Below are positions 46,173 to 55,189 of a stretch of DNA of 64,000 bases, in pieces. The stretch is from Floricoccus penangensis. GTDB lineage: Bacteria; Bacillota; Bacilli; Lactobacillales; Streptococcaceae. The translations under genes and the position numbers were made by a program. The stretch lies in the NCBI RefSeq assembly GCF_001832885.1, contig NZ_MKIQ01000027.1, positions 62,001 to 126,000 on the forward strand, read 5' to 3'. The notes under the pieces are model-generated. The model made no database searches, had not been told where the DNA came from, and was given only the letters and a program-made list of their open reading frames with translations. Position 1 is the stretch's first letter. Each line of letters starts with the position of its first letter.

Positions 46173-47978
46173 ATGAAATACGCAATTAACTGGGATCTAG
46201 ATTCAATTTTTCCTGGGGGAAGTAATTCGCAAGAATTGCAAAATAGAATGGTGGAACTTGATAACCAAATTAAAGAGTATCATGATAAGGTTATAGACTG
46301 GAAGCCAGAATCTGATTCAGTTGATAAATTTGTTGAAATTTTAGATTTGCAAGAGGTTATTTCTAAAGGATTTAGTCAGTGTGGTAGCTTTATCGGTGCT
46401 CTTTTATCTAGTGATATCAATGATGATAAAGCAAAACTTGTATATGGAGACTTTAGTAAAAAATATCCAGCAGTTCAACTTGCTCAAACAATTTTTTCTA
46501 AGAAATTAAGCGAGATTGATGATGAAAAATGGACTGAGTTAATGTTAACTCCAGAACTTAAAGACCTATCATTTAGACTTTCTGAAATTCGTCGTGATGG
46601 TAATGAATTACTTTCAGAAGCAGAAGAAAATATTATTAGCACTCTTAACTTGGATGGTCTAAATGCATGGAGTAGTCACTACGATACAATCGTTGCAAGT
46701 ATCGAAATTCCGTATATTGATGAAGAAGGTAAAGAAGTTTCACTTTCTGCAGGTCAAGCTTTTAATAAAATGATGGGTGATGCGGATGCGAGTGTGAGAG
46801 CTGATTTATTTGAAAAATGGGAAAAAGCATGGTCAGACAAGGTTGATGTATTTGCTGACACATTGAACCATCTAGATGGATTCCGTTTATCAACTCAAAA
46901 ACTCCACGGTGTTGATGATTACCTAAAACAACCATTAGAATATAATCGTCTAAAAGAAGAAACAGTTGATGCTATGTGGTCTACTATTCAAGCTAACAAG
47001 CAACCAATCGTTGATTATTTAACTCGTAAAGCTCAACTTTTTGGAAAAGATAAGATGGAGTGGCAAGACCAAGACGCACCTATCGTTTTAGGTGATATGG
47101 AAGAAAGAACTTATACATTTGATCAGGCTGCAGAATTTATTGTAGAAAATTTTGAAAAATTCTCTCCTAAAATGTCGAAGTTTGCTCAGGAAGCATTTGA
47201 TAAATCTTGGATTGAAGCTGAAGACCGACCTGGTAAACGACCTGGTGGATATTGTACAGGTTTACCAGAAACACAAGAGTCTCGCATCTTCATGACTTAT
47301 AGCAATTCTGTTAATGAGGTAGCAACTCTTGCTCATGAGTTGGGACATGCCTTCCATAGTAGCGTTATGTGGGATATGCCAAGTCTTAACCAAGATTATG
47401 CAATGAATGTAGCAGAAACTGCTAGTACATTTGCAGAACTAATTGTTGCTGATGCTACTCTTAAGAGCGCAAAGACTAAGGAAGAGAAAATTAACCTTCT
47501 TGATGTTAAAATGCAAAATGCAATCGCTATGTTCATGAATATTCATGCTCGTTACATCTTTGAAAATGCTTTTTATCAAGCACGCCAAAAAGGACTTGTT
47601 TCAGCAGATGAAATTACTTCAATGATGGTGGAGGCACAAAAAGAAGCATATCTTGATGGACTAGCATCATATCACCCACACTTCTGGGCTGCTAAATTAC
47701 ATTTCTTTATTGATGATGTTCCGTTTTATAATTTCCCATATACATTTGGATATCTATTTAGCATGGGAATTTACGCTTACGCAAATAAAAAAGGTTCAAA
47801 CTTTGAAGATGAGTATATAGCACTTCTTCGCGACACAGCTTCAATGACATCCGAAGAGTTAGCAGAAAAGCATTTGCAAGTTGATTTGACTAAACCTGAT
47901 TTCTGGCAAGCAGGAATTGACATGGTTTTAGCTGACATTAATGAGTTCATGGAATTAACAGAAGAATACGTTAAATAA
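46173..47978 (+). CDS. pepF: Oligoendopeptidase F family (M3)
   Basis: Cytosolic zinc metallopeptidase for oligopeptides, 601 residues. HExxH site in TLAHELGHAFHSS, with the third ligand Glu in the following NVAETASTFAE. The ATG at 46173 has AAAGGAG at 7 bases; an ATG two codons earlier is too close. Length and the PGKRPGGYCTG segment place it in the pepF/M3 family; the exact subclade is not certain. Confidence 0.93.
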   Translation: MKYAINWDLDSIFPGGSNSQELQNRMVELDNQIKEYHDKVIDWKPESDSVDKFVEILDLQEVISKGFSQCGSFIGALLSSDINDDKAKLVYGDFSKKYPAVQLAQTIFSKKLSEIDDEKWTELMLTPELKDLSFRLSEIRRDGNELLSEAEENIISTLNLDGLNAWSSHYDTIVASIEIPYIDEEGKEVSLSAGQAFNKMMGDADASVRADLFEKWEKAWSDKVDVFADTLNHLDGFRLSTQKLHGVDDYLKQPLEYNRLKEETVDAMWSTIQANKQPIVDYLTRKAQLFGKDKMEWQDQDAPIVLGDMEERTYTFDQAAEFIVENFEKFSPKMSKFAQEAFDKSWIEAEDRPGKRPGGYCTGLPETQESRIFMTYSNSVNEVATLAHELGHAFHSSVMWDMPSLNQDYAMNVAETASTFAELIVADATLKSAKTKEEKINLLDVKMQNAIAMFMNIHARYIFENAFYQARQKGLVSADEITSMMVEAQKEAYLDGLASYHPHFWAAKLHFFIDDVPFYNFPYTFGYLFSMGIYAYANKKGSNFEDEYIALLRDTASMTSEELAEKHLQVDLTKPDFWQAGIDMVLADINEFMELTEEYVK

Positions 47979-48047
47979 TATTTAATAAAAATACTTGAAA
48001 GAGATATTGAGAAAGAGCATCATTCGATATTCAAATGTTAACCACAC

Positions 48048-48106
48048 ACATAGAAAATTTTAATCAATCGTTGAAATACCCTTGAAAATTATTTTCTATG
48101 TTTTTT
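48048..48106 (+). promoter_or_regulatory. Large hairpin with T-run before pnuC
   Basis: ACATAGAAAAT (48048-48058) pairs with ATTTTCTATGT (48091-48101) across a 32-base loop, followed by T's and, 15 bases on, the pnuC ribosome site. It may be the pepF terminator or an attenuator/riboswitch expression platform for pnuC. TTGAAA at 48082 and TAATAA at 48106 could form a weak promoter. Confidence 0.5.
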
Positions 48107-48132
48107 AATAAAATCTTTATGGAGGAGATAAG

Positions 48133-48993
48133 ATGATTAATTATTTAAAATCAATTGTAAAAAGAATAAAAGACTTTTTACATAACAAGACAAGAAGTAT
48201 TATTTCAAACTTCAAGGATTTACCTAAAAATTTGAAAATATTATGGGACAAAGCAAAGGAATTAGGACTTGGGGGAGTACTAAAATTAACTTTTGCTGAT
48301 ATATTCTTAGGAAGAAGTTTACTAGGATGGATTTACTTGATTGCATTATGTTCAATTCAGATAATTGCCTACATCTTAAATCCTGACTCAATGATTGGGA
48401 TGATTGCAGGTTTAACTGGTATAATTTGTGTAATATTTGTAAATGAAAAACGTGCTAGTAACTACATTTTTGGACTAATTAATTCTTTAATATACTTGCA
48501 TTTGAGCCTACAATCTGGTTTCTATGGGGAAGTAGCAACAACAACATTCTTTACAATTATGCAACCTATCGGTCTTTACATGTGGCTAGTTGCTGCACTT
48601 CAACCTCGACAAGACGAAGAAGACATACTAACTAATAGACTCACTCTTTCAGGATGGATTGAAAACATCGTACTTACTGCAATTGTCTGGCTTGGTATGG
48701 GATACGCCTACAAGTCTATTGGTGCCAACCGCCCCTTCCGTGACAGTGTTACGGACGGAACAAACGTTACAGGACAAGTTTTGATGAGTGGTGGTTATGC
48801 AGAACAATGGATTTTCTGGGGATTAACAAATATCTTCTCAATCTATCTATGGTGGGGACAATCATTTGAAATCGTCATCATGTACTGGGTATACTTACTC
48901 AATAGTGTAGTTGGATGGGTAAATTGGACAATGGACGCAAAAGGACTTCATGGCAAACCAGTCAATGAAGTCGTAAAAGGTCTATTTAGTTGA
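48133..48993 (+). CDS. pnuC: Nicotinamide mononucleotide/riboside transporter PnuC
   Basis: Facilitates uptake of nicotinamide riboside for NAD. 286 residues: a charged N-terminal region of about 55 residues, then seven or eight membrane helices (GWIYLIALCSIQIIAYIL; SFEIVIMYWVYLLNSVVGWV) with the Trp/Asn-rich family core (WIFWGLTNIFSIYLWW; VVGWVNW). GGAGG precedes the ATG by 7 bases. A hairpin lies in the leader. Confidence 0.92.
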   Translation: MINYLKSIVKRIKDFLHNKTRSIISNFKDLPKNLKILWDKAKELGLGGVLKLTFADIFLGRSLLGWIYLIALCSIQIIAYILNPDSMIGMIAGLTGIICVIFVNEKRASNYIFGLINSLIYLHLSLQSGFYGEVATTTFFTIMQPIGLYMWLVAALQPRQDEEDILTNRLTLSGWIENIVLTAIVWLGMGYAYKSIGANRPFRDSVTDGTNVTGQVLMSGGYAEQWIFWGLTNIFSIYLWWGQSFEIVIMYWVYLLNSVVGWVNWTMDAKGLHGKPVNEVVKGLFS

Positions 48994-49047
48994 TTCCAAA
49001 AGTTCTAAAGAGTAGAATATCTATAGTTAGAAAAAAGAGGTATTCAG

Positions 49048-49527
49048 ATGGCTATATATGACTTAAAAGTAAAAGATATTAAAAATGAAGATGTTTCATT
49101 AGCTGATTATAAGGGAAAAGTTCTTTTGATTGTAAATACTGCTACTGGATGTGGTTTTACTCCACAATATGAGGGTCTAGAAGAACTTTATAAAAAGTAT
49201 TCTGACAAAGGATTAGAAATTTTAGACTTTCCTTGTAACCAATTTGGTCATCAAGCACCAGGAAGTAATGAAGAAATTCAAGAATTCTGTCAGTTAAAAT
49301 ATGATACTAGCTTTAAGACTTTCGCAAAAATTGACGTAAATGGAGAAAATGAAGATCCACTTTATGCATATTTAAAAAATGAAAAAGGTGGACTAGCAGG
49401 TAAAAAAATCAAATGGAATTTCACAAAATTCTTAGTTGATTCAGAAGGTAACGTTGTAAAACGCTACGCACCAACAACAGAACCAAAAGACATTGAAAAA
49501 GATATCGTAAAATTATTTGAGAAGTAG
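49048..49527 (+). CDS. gpx: Glutathione peroxidase family thiol peroxidase
   Basis: Reduces peroxides, in bacteria usually with thioredoxin. 159 residues; peroxidatic Cys35 in TATGCGF, the Gln of PCNQFG and the Trp of WNFTKFL complete the catalytic set. A second Cys at EFCQLKYD could act as resolving cysteine. GAGG precedes the ATG. The stop overlaps the terminator. Confidence 0.95.
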   Translation: MAIYDLKVKDIKNEDVSLADYKGKVLLIVNTATGCGFTPQYEGLEELYKKYSDKGLEILDFPCNQFGHQAPGSNEEIQEFCQLKYDTSFKTFAKIDVNGENEDPLYAYLKNEKGGLAGKKIKWNFTKFLVDSEGNVVKRYAPTTEPKDIEKDIVKLFEK

Positions 49528-49546
49528 GAAGAAATTCCTGCTTTTT
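49523..49546 (+). terminator. Terminator of gpx
   Basis: Stem AGTAGGA/TCCTGCT (one G-U) and five T's; the gpx stop codon lies in the stem. Confidence 0.75.
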
Positions 49547-49598
49547 ATATTTATACATATAAATAGTTATCATAAGGTATAGAAAATCCTATAAATTA

Positions 49599-49607
49599 TG
49601 TTATAAT
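49599..49607 (+). promoter_or_regulatory. Extended -10 of tRNA-Arg(CCT)
   Basis: TG-T-TATAAT (TATAAT 49602-49607), 19 bases before the tRNA. Confidence 0.6.
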
Positions 49608-49626
49608 TATTATTCGTAATAGAAGT

Positions 49627-49698
49627 GGCTCCTTAGTTAAATGGATATAACAAGTTCCTCCTAAGAATTAGTTGATGGTTCGATTCCGTCAGGGGCCA
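49627..49698 (+). tRNA. tRNA-Arg (anticodon CCT)
   Basis: 72-nt cloverleaf: acceptor GGCTCCT/AGGGGCC (one G-U), discriminator A, anticodon stem AGTTC/GAATT with loop CTCCTAA giving CCT, T stem GATGG/CCGTC with loop TTCGATT. CCA is not encoded. A UUCG terminator follows, so it is a single-gene unit. No integrated element lies at its 3' end. Confidence 0.92.
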
Positions 49699-49718
49699 TT
49701 AGGTGCCAAACCTATATA

Positions 49719-49738
49719 AAAGACCTTCGGGTCTTTTT
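49719..49738 (+). terminator. Terminator of tRNA-Arg(CCT)
   Basis: AAAGACC-TTCG-GGTCTTT followed by T's, a classic UUCG tetraloop terminator. Confidence 0.9.
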
Positions 49739-49867
49739 CCATTTATGGTCACTTAAAAATAGACTGATACATCGTTGCGATTTATACTAATGAGCTCGCT
49801 TATTTAAGTGTAATCGACATCGTAGTAAAACGAAGGTATTTCTATTTTTAATCAACTATATAAAGAA

Positions 49868-49894
49868 AACCTCTCAGTTATTAGTTGAGAGGTT
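49868..49894 (-). terminator. Terminator of the helicase/DUF1361 operon
   Basis: Stem AACCTCTCA/TGAGAGGTT with a 9-base loop; the DUF1361 stop codon lies in the stem and the minus strand continues into a T-rich run. Confidence 0.75.
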
Positions 49895-50524
49895 CTTTTC
49901 TGTATTTTTTCGCACAAAATTTATGAAATAGAATAATCCTATTTGTAAAAAAGTCATTATGAGAATGAATTGAATTTTATTTTGTGACCAGGTAAAGAAT
50001 ATTAATTTAATGGTGTTAACAGGTTCTGTAAAAATATAGACACTATGCAATCGGTCGAAGCGACCTACATAAATTGCAAGAGATGAAAGAAATTGAACAA
50101 TTATTTGAAATGTAATAACTTTCCATTCTTTGAATTTATATAGCAATTGCCTACTGATCGTATTTATTGAATCCATTCCAACTATTGTGAAACCAATAAT
50201 TCCAAGCGCCAAAATTGAATATTTCCACCAATAATCCATATTGGGACTGATGTAGATAGAGCGACCATCATAGATGGGTATATGTACTAAATGAATAAAA
50301 TCAGTTAAGAGATAAGGAGCGTTTGGATAAAATAGGAGCCAAAAAGCTGCAGGTAACCAGAATTTCCAACCATTTTTAATATTTAAATGGAAACTTATTT
50401 CAATTGGAATGTAAGCTAGAAAGACATTTAGAATCATAAAGTAAAATGGTCCACCATAGTAATACATATAGAGGCAGTAAACTAAGGTTACAATCCTAAA
50501 TATCCATTTTTCTTTATTATTCAT
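49874..50524 (-). CDS. DUF1361 membrane protein
   Basis: 216 residues with about six membrane helices. The family signature FYPNAPYLLTDFIHLVHIP and the later IYVGRFDRLHS are clear. Function unknown. It begins 2 bases after the helicase stop on the minus strand, so it is read from the same message. Confidence 0.85.
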   Translation of the reverse strand: MNNKEKWIFRIVTLVYCLYMYYYGGPFYFMILNVFLAYIPIEISFHLNIKNGWKFWLPAAFWLLFYPNAPYLLTDFIHLVHIPIYDGRSIYISPNMDYWWKYSILALGIIGFTIVGMDSINTISRQLLYKFKEWKVITFQIIVQFLSSLAIYVGRFDRLHSVYIFTEPVNTIKLIFFTWSQNKIQFILIMTFLQIGLFYFINFVRKNTEKNLSTNN

Positions 50525-50526
50525 AA

Positions 50527-51639
50527 TTACTTTTTATCCACAAATTTTTGGGCTTTTAGAATCTTTTCTTGAGGGTCATTAGCTAGTTTTTTCAAATTTT
50601 TCTTTTCAATAGGAGAAGAGATGATTGATAGAACAGTACCATCTTTGCCCATACGACCAGTACGACCAGCTCGGTGAAGATAGCTTTCTTCAGTTACAGG
50701 AACATCAAAATTAATAACATAATCTAAATTTTCAATATCGATTCCACGCGCAAGTAAGTCAGTAGCGAGTAAGAGGGTGATTTCTCCATTTTTGAACTTA
50801 TCTAATAAAACTTTTCTAAAACGTCCGCCAACATCACTTGCAAGAGATTGTGCATCAATACCTTGATATTGTAATTTTTGTTCTGCATTACCCAAATCAT
50901 CAAGTTTATTGAAGAAGACGAGACCACGCATATTAGGTAGGTGAGCTAGCTGACGTAAAAAGTCAACTTTCTTACGTTTTTCAACTTCAACAAAGATGTG
51001 TTCAACATTTGAATCAGTTTCAGTAACATTAATTTCTACAAGATTAGATAATTTATTTTCAGCAATTTGTTGGATTTTTTCCAACTGACTGTCAGCAGTA
51101 GCAGAGTAAAAGGCAAATTGATAATCTTTAGGTGTGCGGTTAATGATAGGTTTAACAAAATTAAACTGGCCATCTTCAACTAGTTGGTCAACTTCATCAA
51201 GAACAATAGTGTTAATGGCAGTCATCTTGATTTTCTTATCTTTTACAAGTTCCAATGCACGACCAGGAGTTGCAATTACAATTTCTGGAGCTTTTTTCAA
51301 ACGTTCAATTTGTCGTTTAAGACTAGCACCAGCAATAACAAGACTAGCTTTTAAACCAAGAGGTTCAGCCCATGTTTTTGTAACATCATGAATTTGTCCA
51401 GCAAGTTCGCTGTTTGGTGCAAGAATCAGAAGCTGTTGACCAGCTCCTTTTTTTACGTTAAGTAGTAGCGGTAGAAGATAGGCAAGAGTTTTACCAGTTC
51501 CTGTAGGACTTGTTGCAATAACATTCATTCCATCTTTCAAAGGTTCAAAACTTTCTTCCTGAACCGCAGTGAATTCATTAAAACCAAGTTCTTCAAGTTG
51601 TGTTTGCCATACTTCTGGCAACGTATTTTTATCAATCAT
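50527..51639 (-). CDS. DEAD-box RNA helicase
   Basis: 370 residues from the ATG at 51639 (MIDKNTLPEVWQTQLEELGF), preferred because an AGG-containing site precedes it; the longer reading adds ten untypical residues. Q-motif near 19-30, motif I ATSPTGTGKT, motif II DEVD (variant of DEAD), motif III SAT, motif VI HRAGRTGRMG. It lacks the long C-terminal extension of CshA, suggesting a smaller cold-shock or ribosome-assembly helicase. Overlaps the oxidoreductase gene by 8 bases. Confidence 0.9.
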   Translation of the reverse strand: MIDKNTLPEVWQTQLEELGFNEFTAVQEESFEPLKDGMNVIATSPTGTGKTLAYLLPLLLNVKKGAGQQLLILAPNSELAGQIHDVTKTWAEPLGLKASLVIAGASLKRQIERLKKAPEIVIATPGRALELVKDKKIKMTAINTIVLDEVDQLVEDGQFNFVKPIINRTPKDYQFAFYSATADSQLEKIQQIAENKLSNLVEINVTETDSNVEHIFVEVEKRKKVDFLRQLAHLPNMRGLVFFNKLDDLGNAEQKLQYQGIDAQSLASDVGGRFRKVLLDKFKNGEITLLLATDLLARGIDIENLDYVINFDVPVTEESYLHRAGRTGRMGKDGTVLSIISSPIEKKNLKKLANDPQEKILKAQKFVDKK

Positions 51640-52627
51640 TTTTATCAGCCTCAAATTTAATTCCAGCATTCTTCCTCATCTCAAAGCTAGTGTTAGCCAC
51701 GATTTGAGCAAGATGCAAAAGTTCTTCATATTCTTTCATATTCTTCTCACTTGTTGGGTCCAACAAGATTTCAGCAAAATCCCAAGCTTCCTCAGCCATC
51801 GGATTTTCAAGTGCAGAGACGTCTAACTCAATAACTTGTCCATCGAAAGTTTCAAACACGGCAGATGAAACAGCATTAATTCCATCTAATGTCAAAGTTC
51901 CATCAGTTGTGTAGATTTCAGATGGAAGGTTACTTGTAAGGTTTTTCCCAGTCTTTAGAGCTAAATTAAAATTATCATATTCTAGGCAACCAACACCATT
52001 TATATCAACTCCACTATTAAGAATAATTCCTTGATATAAAGCTCGATTTGACTTGCCAAATAAATAAGCTGCTGCATAAAGAGCATAAACACCTAAATCA
52101 GCAAGAGCTCCGCCAGAAAATTTAGCAGAAAAAGTATTTGGAATATCTCCTGCAAGCAAAGCTTTCATTTTAGAAGAATACTTTGCATAAGTAAAGTCAG
52201 CTCCAGTAATTGTTTTATCATCTAAGAAATTCTTGATTGTAGTAAATGATTTTTCATGAATATTTCTGGCAGCTTCAAAAATTAAAACATTTTTTTCTTC
52301 TGCAGTTTTAATGATTTCAGCTAATTCAGTCGGATTTGAAAATGCTGGTTTTTCTACGATAACATTTTTCTTGTTTTTAAGAGCAAGCTGAGCATGAGCG
52401 AAGTGAAGCGAATTTGGACTTGCTATATAGACAAGGTCAAAATCATCTTGGAAAAAATTATCCAGATTATCGAATAATTTTACGTTATCAAAATCTCTTG
52501 TAAAGTCTTCAGCGCTTGACAGTCTACGTGAATAGACAGCAGTGAGTTCATATTTTTCTGTAGATAGGGCTGCATCTATGAAAGCACGAGAAATCCAGCC
52601 TGTACCTATTATTGCGAGTTTTAGCAT
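51632..52627 (-). CDS. Gfo/Idh/MocA-family oxidoreductase
   Basis: 331 residues from the ATG at 52627 (MLKLAIIGTGWISRAFIDAA); GGAGG lies 8 bases before it, overlapping an upstream in-frame ATG. N-terminal Rossmann fold with GTGWIS, the VEKPAFSN motif holding the conserved EKP lysine, and a C-terminal beta-sheet domain. Sugar or cyclitol dehydrogenase activity is usual; substrate unknown. First gene of the minus-strand operon with helicase and DUF1361 protein. Confidence 0.9.
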   Translation of the reverse strand: MLKLAIIGTGWISRAFIDAALSTEKYELTAVYSRRLSSAEDFTRDFDNVKLFDNLDNFFQDDFDLVYIASPNSLHFAHAQLALKNKKNVIVEKPAFSNPTELAEIIKTAEEKNVLIFEAARNIHEKSFTTIKNFLDDKTITGADFTYAKYSSKMKALLAGDIPNTFSAKFSGGALADLGVYALYAAAYLFGKSNRALYQGIILNSGVDINGVGCLEYDNFNLALKTGKNLTSNLPSEIYTTDGTLTLDGINAVSSAVFETFDGQVIELDVSALENPMAEEAWDFAEILLDPTSEKNMKEYEELLHLAQIVANTSFEMRKNAGIKFEADKND

Positions 52628-52721
52628 ACATAATACCTCCATGTTAATAAAACTATATTAATTATAACATACCTAAAAATTAATATTGAAAAAATGAATT
52701 TTCATGTTATTATATAGATGA

Positions 52722-52735
52722 TGAAAACGGTTGCA
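52722..52735 (+). promoter_or_regulatory. Candidate cre (CcpA) site before the GH13 gene
   Basis: TGAAAACGGTTGCA matches the consensus TGWAANCGNTNWCA at all but one position. It lies just downstream of an AT-rich TATATA -10 region and 18 bases before the ATG, a place suited to repression by glucose. Confidence 0.65.
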
Positions 52736-52752
52736 TTGAATGAGGAGAATAA

Positions 52753-54321
52753 ATGAAAAAACATTTTTATATTACTATGGCAGCATTAACTTTATTAGGT
52801 TTATCAGCTTGTAGCACGGAAAGTAGTGCTAAGCCGACAAAATCTACCAACGATTTATATGGAAATTATTATGAAATCTTCACAGGAAGTTTTTATGATA
52901 GTGATGGGGATGGTAAAGGTGATTTAAAAGGAATTACTGAAAAGCTTGACTACTTAAATACTGGAAAAAAAGATACTACAGATGACTTAAAGGTTGATGG
53001 TGTATGGTTGACTCCTATAATGAAGTCTCCAAGCTACCATAAATATGATGTAATTGACTACTATCAAGTTGATCCATCCTTTGGAAGTATGGAAGACTTT
53101 GAAAACCTAGTCAAAGAATCAAAAAATCACAATATTAAGGTGATAATTGATTTAGTGTTGAATCATACATCAAGTGAAAATGAGTGGTTTAAGGCTGCTA
53201 AAAGAGCTGTTTTAGGAACTGGCTCAAAGGAAGATCAAAAATACAAGGATTTCTATAATTTTTCGCGTGAACAAAAAGAAGGGTATGTATCTTTGGGAGA
53301 AGGCTGGTACTATGAGGCACGTTTCTGGGAAGGGATGCCTGATTTGAATCTTAAGAATGAAGATGTAAGAACAGAGATAAAAAAAATTACTGATTTCTGG
53401 ATTAAAAAAGGAATTGCTGGTTTTAGACTTGATGCTGTTGGCGAGTATTACACTGGTGAAACTGAAAAAGATAATGAGTTCACCAAATGGTTTATGGAGA
53501 CAGTGCAAAAGCAAAATAAGGATGTCTATGTAGTTGGTGAGGTATGGAATGATGCTTATAATATTGAAAGTCATTACGAAAGTGGAATAGATAGTCTCTT
53601 CAATTTTCCATTTGCACAGGCTAAAAAATATGGTGTCATAGCTGAAACTGTTCAACTAGGCAATGGTCAAAATTTTGCTGATAAACTTGTAACTTGGGAT
53701 ATGGCAATTAAGGAAAAAAATAAAGGTGCTATAGATGCACCCTTCCTTAGTAATCATGATGGAGATCGCTCCGCTAATACATTTAATACCCTTGAACAAA
53801 AGAAGATGGCAGCTAATACCTATCTTTTGATGCCTGGAAATCCTTTTATTTACTATGGTGAAGAAATTGGAATGACTGGCAAAGGTGCTGATGAGAATAA
53901 ACGTCAACCTATGATATTTAATAATGATGGTAAAGGTCAACCAAAACCATTTGAAAATTCAAGCATGAAGGCTGAAACTGATGGTGGATCAGTTGAAGTG
54001 CAAGAAAAAAATCCAGATTCAGTATTAAGTTGGTACAAAAAAGTTCTTCGTGCTAAGTCAAATTATCCAGAAATAGCGCGTGGGGAAATTACAAACCTTG
54101 AATCAGATGAAAAAAACATTGCAATCTTATCTTATGAATACGAAGATGAAAAAGTTGCTGTTATTCATAACTTTAGTGATAAGGAAGATTTAACAATAGA
54201 TCTACCAAAAGAAATTTCCAAATATAAGATAAAAGAAACTTTATCTGCCTTTAAGGGAGAAGCTAAACTTGAAAATGGTAAGCTAACAATTCCCAAGTAC
54301 ACTAGTTTGATTCTTAAATAG
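52753..54321 (+). CDS. GH13 alpha-amylase-family lipoprotein
   Basis: Surface-anchored glucan hydrolase, 522 residues. Signal peptide with lipobox LSAC (Cys20), then the catalytic barrel: DLVLNHTSS (region I), GFRLDAVGEYY with nucleophile Asp (II), VVGEVWND with the acid Glu (III), FLSNHDGDRS with the transition-state Asp (IV), and a C-terminal beta domain. The N-terminal YYEIFTGSFYDSDGDGKGDL is typical of GH13 enzymes with a calcium site. GAGGAG precedes the ATG. Terminator shared with the opposing ECF operon. Confidence 0.93.
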   Translation: MKKHFYITMAALTLLGLSACSTESSAKPTKSTNDLYGNYYEIFTGSFYDSDGDGKGDLKGITEKLDYLNTGKKDTTDDLKVDGVWLTPIMKSPSYHKYDVIDYYQVDPSFGSMEDFENLVKESKNHNIKVIIDLVLNHTSSENEWFKAAKRAVLGTGSKEDQKYKDFYNFSREQKEGYVSLGEGWYYEARFWEGMPDLNLKNEDVRTEIKKITDFWIKKGIAGFRLDAVGEYYTGETEKDNEFTKWFMETVQKQNKDVYVVGEVWNDAYNIESHYESGIDSLFNFPFAQAKKYGVIAETVQLGNGQNFADKLVTWDMAIKEKNKGAIDAPFLSNHDGDRSANTFNTLEQKKMAANTYLLMPGNPFIYYGEEIGMTGKGADENKRQPMIFNNDGKGQPKPFENSSMKAETDGGSVEVQEKNPDSVLSWYKKVLRAKSNYPEIARGEITNLESDEKNIAILSYEYEDEKVAVIHNFSDKEDLTIDLPKEISKYKIKETLSAFKGEAKLENGKLTIPKYTSLILK

Positions 54322-54322
54322 C

Positions 54323-54353
54323 AAAAAAATCTCTCAAATTTGGGAGATTTTTT
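54323..54353. terminator. Bidirectional terminator, GH13 gene and ECF operon
   Basis: Stem AAAATCTCTC/GGGAGATTTT with an AAATTT-type loop and A/T runs on both sides. Confidence 0.8.
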
Positions 54354-54367
54354 ATAGTTGTTATTAG

Positions 54368-55189
54368 TTAAATGAATGGATTGTAGAAACGTCCATTATT
54401 AACCCAGAAAAGAGAAATTGTGATTAATACTATCGATATTGCTAATGCAAGAACTAAATAATCATTTCTTTTAAATGGCTTGTAAGAATACCATGTTCTT
54501 TTTTTACGACTGCCAAATCGTCTAAGTTCCATGGCAGTCGATACTTTTTCAATTCTTTCAAGACTTGAAAAAATTAGGGGTAGTATTAGTTGCACATTTT
54601 TCTTAATTCTTGTAATTAAATTTCCTTTGGATGAAAGGTCAATTCCACGCGCTTGTTGGCTAATCTTGATATTATTAAAATCATTTTGAACATCAGGAAT
54701 ATAACGAAGTGCAAGACTTACAGCATATGATATACGGTAGCTAACACCTAAACTATTAAGTGAACTAGCAAATTGGCTAGGATTAGTAGTAAGTAAAAAT
54801 AGTAGTGCAAGTGGTACTGTACAGAAATATTTAAGTGCTAGATTAAATAAATAAAATAGTTCTTCCCATGTAAGGAAACCAAAGATAACTGTCTTTGAAC
54901 CATAGAGTCTTACTCCGTAACTTGGGTCAAAAAGAAAGACTACCAAGAGATTTAAGAGGGAAAAGACAACTATAAATTTCATAACAAAAGATATTTGTTT
55001 CCACTTGATATCTGATATTTTAAAAAGTACTAAGGAGAAGATACTTATGGCTACTAAAAATCTTGTATCATAAGAAATCATACAAGCTACCGTTACAAGA
55101 ATGAAGAACAACATTTTTGCAGTAGCATTTATTTTATAGATAAAAGTATTTCCAGGTTTGTAACCGATAATTTGAGATGAATCATTCAT
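54368..55189 (-). CDS. ECF transporter transmembrane component (EcfT)
   Basis: Couples the ATPases to the substrate-binding S subunit. 273 residues from the ATG at 55189, with GGAGGG upstream; five to six membrane helices and the coupling motifs SQQARGID and STAMELRRFGSRKKRT, the second being the conserved A-R-x type interaction helix. Overlaps the ATPase gene by 8 bases. Last gene of the four-gene operon. Confidence 0.93.
   Translation of the reverse strand: MNDSSQIIGYKPGNTFIYKINATAKMLFFILVTVACMISYDTRFLVAISIFSLVLFKISDIKWKQISFVMKFIVVFSLLNLLVVFLFDPSYGVRLYGSKTVIFGFLTWEELFYLFNLALKYFCTVPLALLFLLTTNPSQFASSLNSLGVSYRISYAVSLALRYIPDVQNDFNNIKISQQARGIDLSSKGNLITRIKKNVQLILPLIFSSLERIEKVSTAMELRRFGSRKKRTWYSYKPFKRNDYLVLALAISIVLITISLFWVNNGRFYNPFI

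Noticed and set aside
49627-49873. Integrated element at the tRNA-Arg(CCT) 3' end
   Set aside because: A UUCG terminator and ordinary intergenic DNA follow; no integrase or repeat of the tRNA end is seen.
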